The translations under genes were made by a program, and so were the position numbers. Shown piece by piece: positions 6,161 to 7,318 of a stretch of 7,318 bases of DNA; within the stretch, counting starts at the first letter, position 1; every line of letters starts with the position of its first letter. The stretch comes from Nitrosomonadales bacterium (GTDB lineage: Bacteria; Pseudomonadota; Gammaproteobacteria; Burkholderiales; Gallionellaceae). Location of the stretch: NCBI GenBank assembly GCA_003235435.1, contig QJWF01000112.1:1-7318 (forward strand). The letters are read 5' to 3'. Below the pieces are notes generated by a model that saw nothing but the letters and a program-made list of their open reading frames with translations, did no database searches and had not been told where the DNA came from.

Positions 6161-6180
6161 TTGAAACACATTGAACACAA
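6161..6180. repeat. Near-tandem 10-base direct repeat in the cytochrome-porin leader
   Basis: TTGAAACACA (6161-6170) is followed at once by TTGAACACAA (6171-6180). The second copy equals the first with one A removed and one added at the end. A period near one helical turn would place two protein sites on the same DNA face, but two short copies may also be chance. Confidence 0.3.
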
Positions 6181-6227
6181 TCTGTCGCAATAAACCTACT
6201 GCTGGCACCTTCATTAAACTGTAGCAT

Positions 6228-6278
6228 GGCTTTATGGGCTTTGGAACTACAAAATGCCGCGATAACCGGCATAAAGCC
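6228..6278 (-). promoter_or_regulatory. Nested, mutually exclusive inverted repeats upstream of the cytochrome-porin gene
   Basis: GGCTTTATG (6228-6236) pairs with CATAAAGCC (6270-6278), a nine-base arm. Inside it ATGCCG (6254-6259) pairs with CGGCAT (6267-6272), sharing bases 6270-6272, so the two stems compete. Read leftward, toward the cytochrome-porin gene, the inner stem ends in CGGCATTTTG, a short terminator-like T run. TGTAG (6220-6224) and CTACA (6247-6251) add a third possible pairing. If this region is transcribed, it could act as an attenuator or structured leader; no known riboswitch class is recognised. Confidence 0.3.
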
Positions 6279-6390
6279 GTAAGGTACTTGCATCGATGGT
6301 TCCTACTGTACGCCATGTCAACAAGGCGCAATCAGGACTTTAACTGCGCAAACCCCCGCTAACAAAACAAGTTGCGAACTATTTCCAGCT

Positions 6391-6417
6391 CTGGCACTCT
6401 CACTTTATGAGTGCTAG
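6391..6417 (+). promoter_or_regulatory. CIRCE-like operator (HrcA site) upstream of rpoH
   Basis: CTGGCACTC (6391-6399), nine bases, then GAGTGCTAG (6409-6417). The CIRCE consensus is TTAGCACTC, nine bases, GAGTGCTAA; this site matches 15 of 18 defined positions, including the six-base core GCACTC/GAGTGC on both sides and the exact nine-base gap. CIRCE is bound by the repressor HrcA, which loses activity under heat shock. The element covers the -35 to -10 region of the rpoH promoter, so binding should block RNA polymerase. hrcA is not in this window. Confidence 0.8.
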
Positions 6418-6420
6418 AAT
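6391..6420 (+). promoter_or_regulatory. Extended -10 sigma70-type promoter of rpoH
   Basis: TGCTAGAAT (6412-6420) contains an extended -10, TG-C-TAGAAT, with five of six -10 consensus bases. CTGGCA (6391-6396; four of six -35 bases) lies 18 bases upstream. Transcription would start near 6427, leaving a leader of only about 18 bases, which gives little room for an RNA thermometer upstream of the start codon. Confidence 0.6.
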
Positions 6421-6431
6421 TGCAAAAATTT

Positions 6432-6437
6432 AGGAGG
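6432..6437 (+). promoter_or_regulatory. Strong ribosome binding site of rpoH
   Basis: AGGAGG is a full Shine-Dalgarno match, seven bases before the ATG at 6445. It fixes this start over the nearby in-frame ATG four codons later, and it lies unpaired in an A-rich context, suggesting efficient translation once the mRNA is made. Confidence 0.85.
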
Positions 6438-6444
6438 AAACACT

Positions 6445-7293
6445 ATGAATTCAGCAATGAGTTTACCCATACCGTCTGCGGTTGGCAGCTTGGAGGCCTA
6501 TATTCAGTCGGTAAACCGTTTTCCCATGCTGTCGAAGGAGCAGGAGTTTGCATTGGCGAAGCGTTACAGGACTGGAAACGACCTGGATGCCGCACGTCAG
6601 CTGGTGCTTTCGCACCTGCGTGTTGTGGTCAGCGTGGCTCGCGGCTATGCCGGCTACGGATTGCCCCAAGCGGACCTGATTCAGGAAGGCAATATCGGCC
6701 TGATGAAGGCGGTGAAGCGTTATGATCCGGAACGAGGAGTGCGTCTGGTGTCTTTGGCATTACACTGGATACGCGCAGAAATCCACGAGTTCGTCGTGCG
6801 CAATTGGCGACTGGTAAAGATTGCTACCACCAAATCACAGCGCAAATTGTTCTTCAACCTGCGCAGCCTGAAGCAGGGCCTTCAGCCGTTGCTGCCCCAG
6901 CAAGTCAGTGAAATTGCCCAACAGCTCAATGTCAGCGAACACGATGTGGTCGAAATGGAAGCAAGGTTCTCGGGACATGAGATCGCTCTGGAACCCGGCG
7001 CCAGCGATGAAGAGGAGAGCCATGCGCCGATTCATTATCTGGCTGACGACGCTGGACATGAGCCGTCGCAGATACTAGAGATGGCTGAACGCGAACGCCT
7101 GCAAACAACCGGACTGGAGCATGCCTTGTCTGGCCTTGACGAGCGCAGTCGCCGCATCGTGGAGGCGCGCTGGTTGAACGAAGGGGAAGCTGCCACCCTG
7201 CACGAACTGGCTGACGAATTCAACGTCTCTGCCGAGCGCATCCGACAGATAGAGCAAAAGGCGCTGGGCAAAATGCAGGCAGCACTTTCTTAA
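6445..7293 (+). CDS. rpoH: RNA polymerase heat-shock sigma factor (sigma32)
   Basis: A 282-residue group 3 sigma factor, the usual length for proteobacterial RpoH. It binds core RNA polymerase and directs transcription of chaperone and protease genes. Region 1.2 begins near residue 14 (GSLEAYIQSV). Region 2 includes LRVVVSVARGYAGYGLPQADLIQEGNIGLMKAV (58-90) and region 2.4 RLVSLALHWIRAEI (100-113). The RpoH box QRKLFFNLR (132-140), specific to heat-shock sigma factors and involved in core binding and turnover control, is intact. Region 3 follows, then an acidic linker (185-210), and region 4.2 closes with the helix-turn-helix LHELADEFNVSAERIRQIEQ (252-271). Regulation appears transcriptional: a CIRCE-like operator overlaps the promoter. 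The gene is divergent from the cytochrome-porin gene; 25 bases follow the stop before the window ends, without a visible terminator. Confidence 0.95.
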   Translation: MNSAMSLPIPSAVGSLEAYIQSVNRFPMLSKEQEFALAKRYRTGNDLDAARQLVLSHLRVVVSVARGYAGYGLPQADLIQEGNIGLMKAVKRYDPERGVRLVSLALHWIRAEIHEFVVRNWRLVKIATTKSQRKLFFNLRSLKQGLQPLLPQQVSEIAQQLNVSEHDVVEMEARFSGHEIALEPGASDEEESHAPIHYLADDAGHEPSQILEMAERERLQTTGLEHALSGLDERSRRIVEARWLNEGEAATLHELADEFNVSAERIRQIEQKALGKMQAALS

Positions 7294-7318
7294 TCCCCAT
7301 ATGTAACACCAATAAAGC

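Larger units (their letters stand above)
6120..6444. other. Divergent gene-free region between cytochrome-porin and rpoH
   Basis: These 325 bases hold no supportable gene. The rpoH side (6391-6444) contains a promoter, a CIRCE-like operator and a strong ribosome site. The other side carries the leader of the cytochrome-porin gene, with a 13-base palindrome, a pair of near-tandem repeats and nested inverted repeats. A TTGACA occurs on the minus strand at 6315-6320, but no fitting -10 follows, so I assign no promoter for the leftward gene. Frames that extend the cytochrome-porin gene into this region look like non-coding sequence. Confidence 0.6.

Noticed and set aside
6120..6293. N-terminal extension of the cytochrome-porin frame to an ATG at 6293 (58 more residues)
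   Set aside because: The extension has no ribosome site, does not look like coding sequence and would bury the signal peptide; the ATG at 6119 has AAAGGAAAG upstream and the signal peptide starts there.
6315..6320. Minus-strand TTGACA as the -35 of a promoter for the cytochrome-porin gene
   Set aside because: No acceptable -10 hexamer occurs 16-18 bases downstream of it.
6411..6725. Plus-strand frame of 104 residues overlapping the start of rpoH
   Set aside because: Its start lies in the CIRCE element and the rest reads rpoH codons out of frame; rpoH itself is unmistakable.

Overview
The window most likely comes from a betaproteobacterium of moderate G+C content, and the Gallionellaceae / iron-oxidiser end of Nitrosomonadales is my best guess. 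The pointers are an RpoH heat-shock sigma factor carrying the diagnostic RpoH box and preceded by a CIRCE-type operator, a YajD-type HNH protein, an MsbA-related ABC exporter of a proteobacterial subfamily, and a Cyc2-like outer-membrane protein in which a single c-type heme motif is fused to a porin. The taxonomic call rests on remembered family traits, not on a search.

Layout. Positions 1-510 hold a minus-strand cluster of small unknown genes: an acidic 82-residue protein with a strong ribosome binding site, a 39-residue protein (or 59 from an upstream ATG), and possibly the start of a third gene cut by the window edge. After a 294-base divergent intergenic region comes a plus-strand gene for an exported sorbosone/soluble-glucose-dehydrogenase-like beta-propeller (805-2031). 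Ten bases later it meets, tail to tail, a minus-strand MsbA-related exporter (2042-3859) that has no ATG start. A divergent region follows with a good sigma70-type promoter driving a 28-residue lysine-rich protein (4114-4200), then a yajD homologue (4333-4707). A minus-strand Cyc2-like cytochrome-porin (4794-6119) converges on yajD. Across a structured 325-base divergent spacer lies rpoH (6445-7293), which ends just before the window edge.

How the parts relate. There is no single large operon; the window is a series of short units in alternating directions. The best-supported regulation is at rpoH, where the CIRCE-like element lies over the -35 to -10 region of an extended -10 promoter, so HrcA would be expected to repress the alternative heat-shock sigma factor. 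The Cyc2-like protein is the gene most telling about lifestyle: one heme right after the signal peptide, followed by a barrel, is the layout of outer-membrane proteins that pass electrons from extracellular donors such as Fe(II) into the periplasm. Its leader has several inverted repeats that could form alternative RNA structures. The small genes are the least understood part of the window. I see no tRNA, rRNA, CRISPR array, insertion sequence or phage gene.
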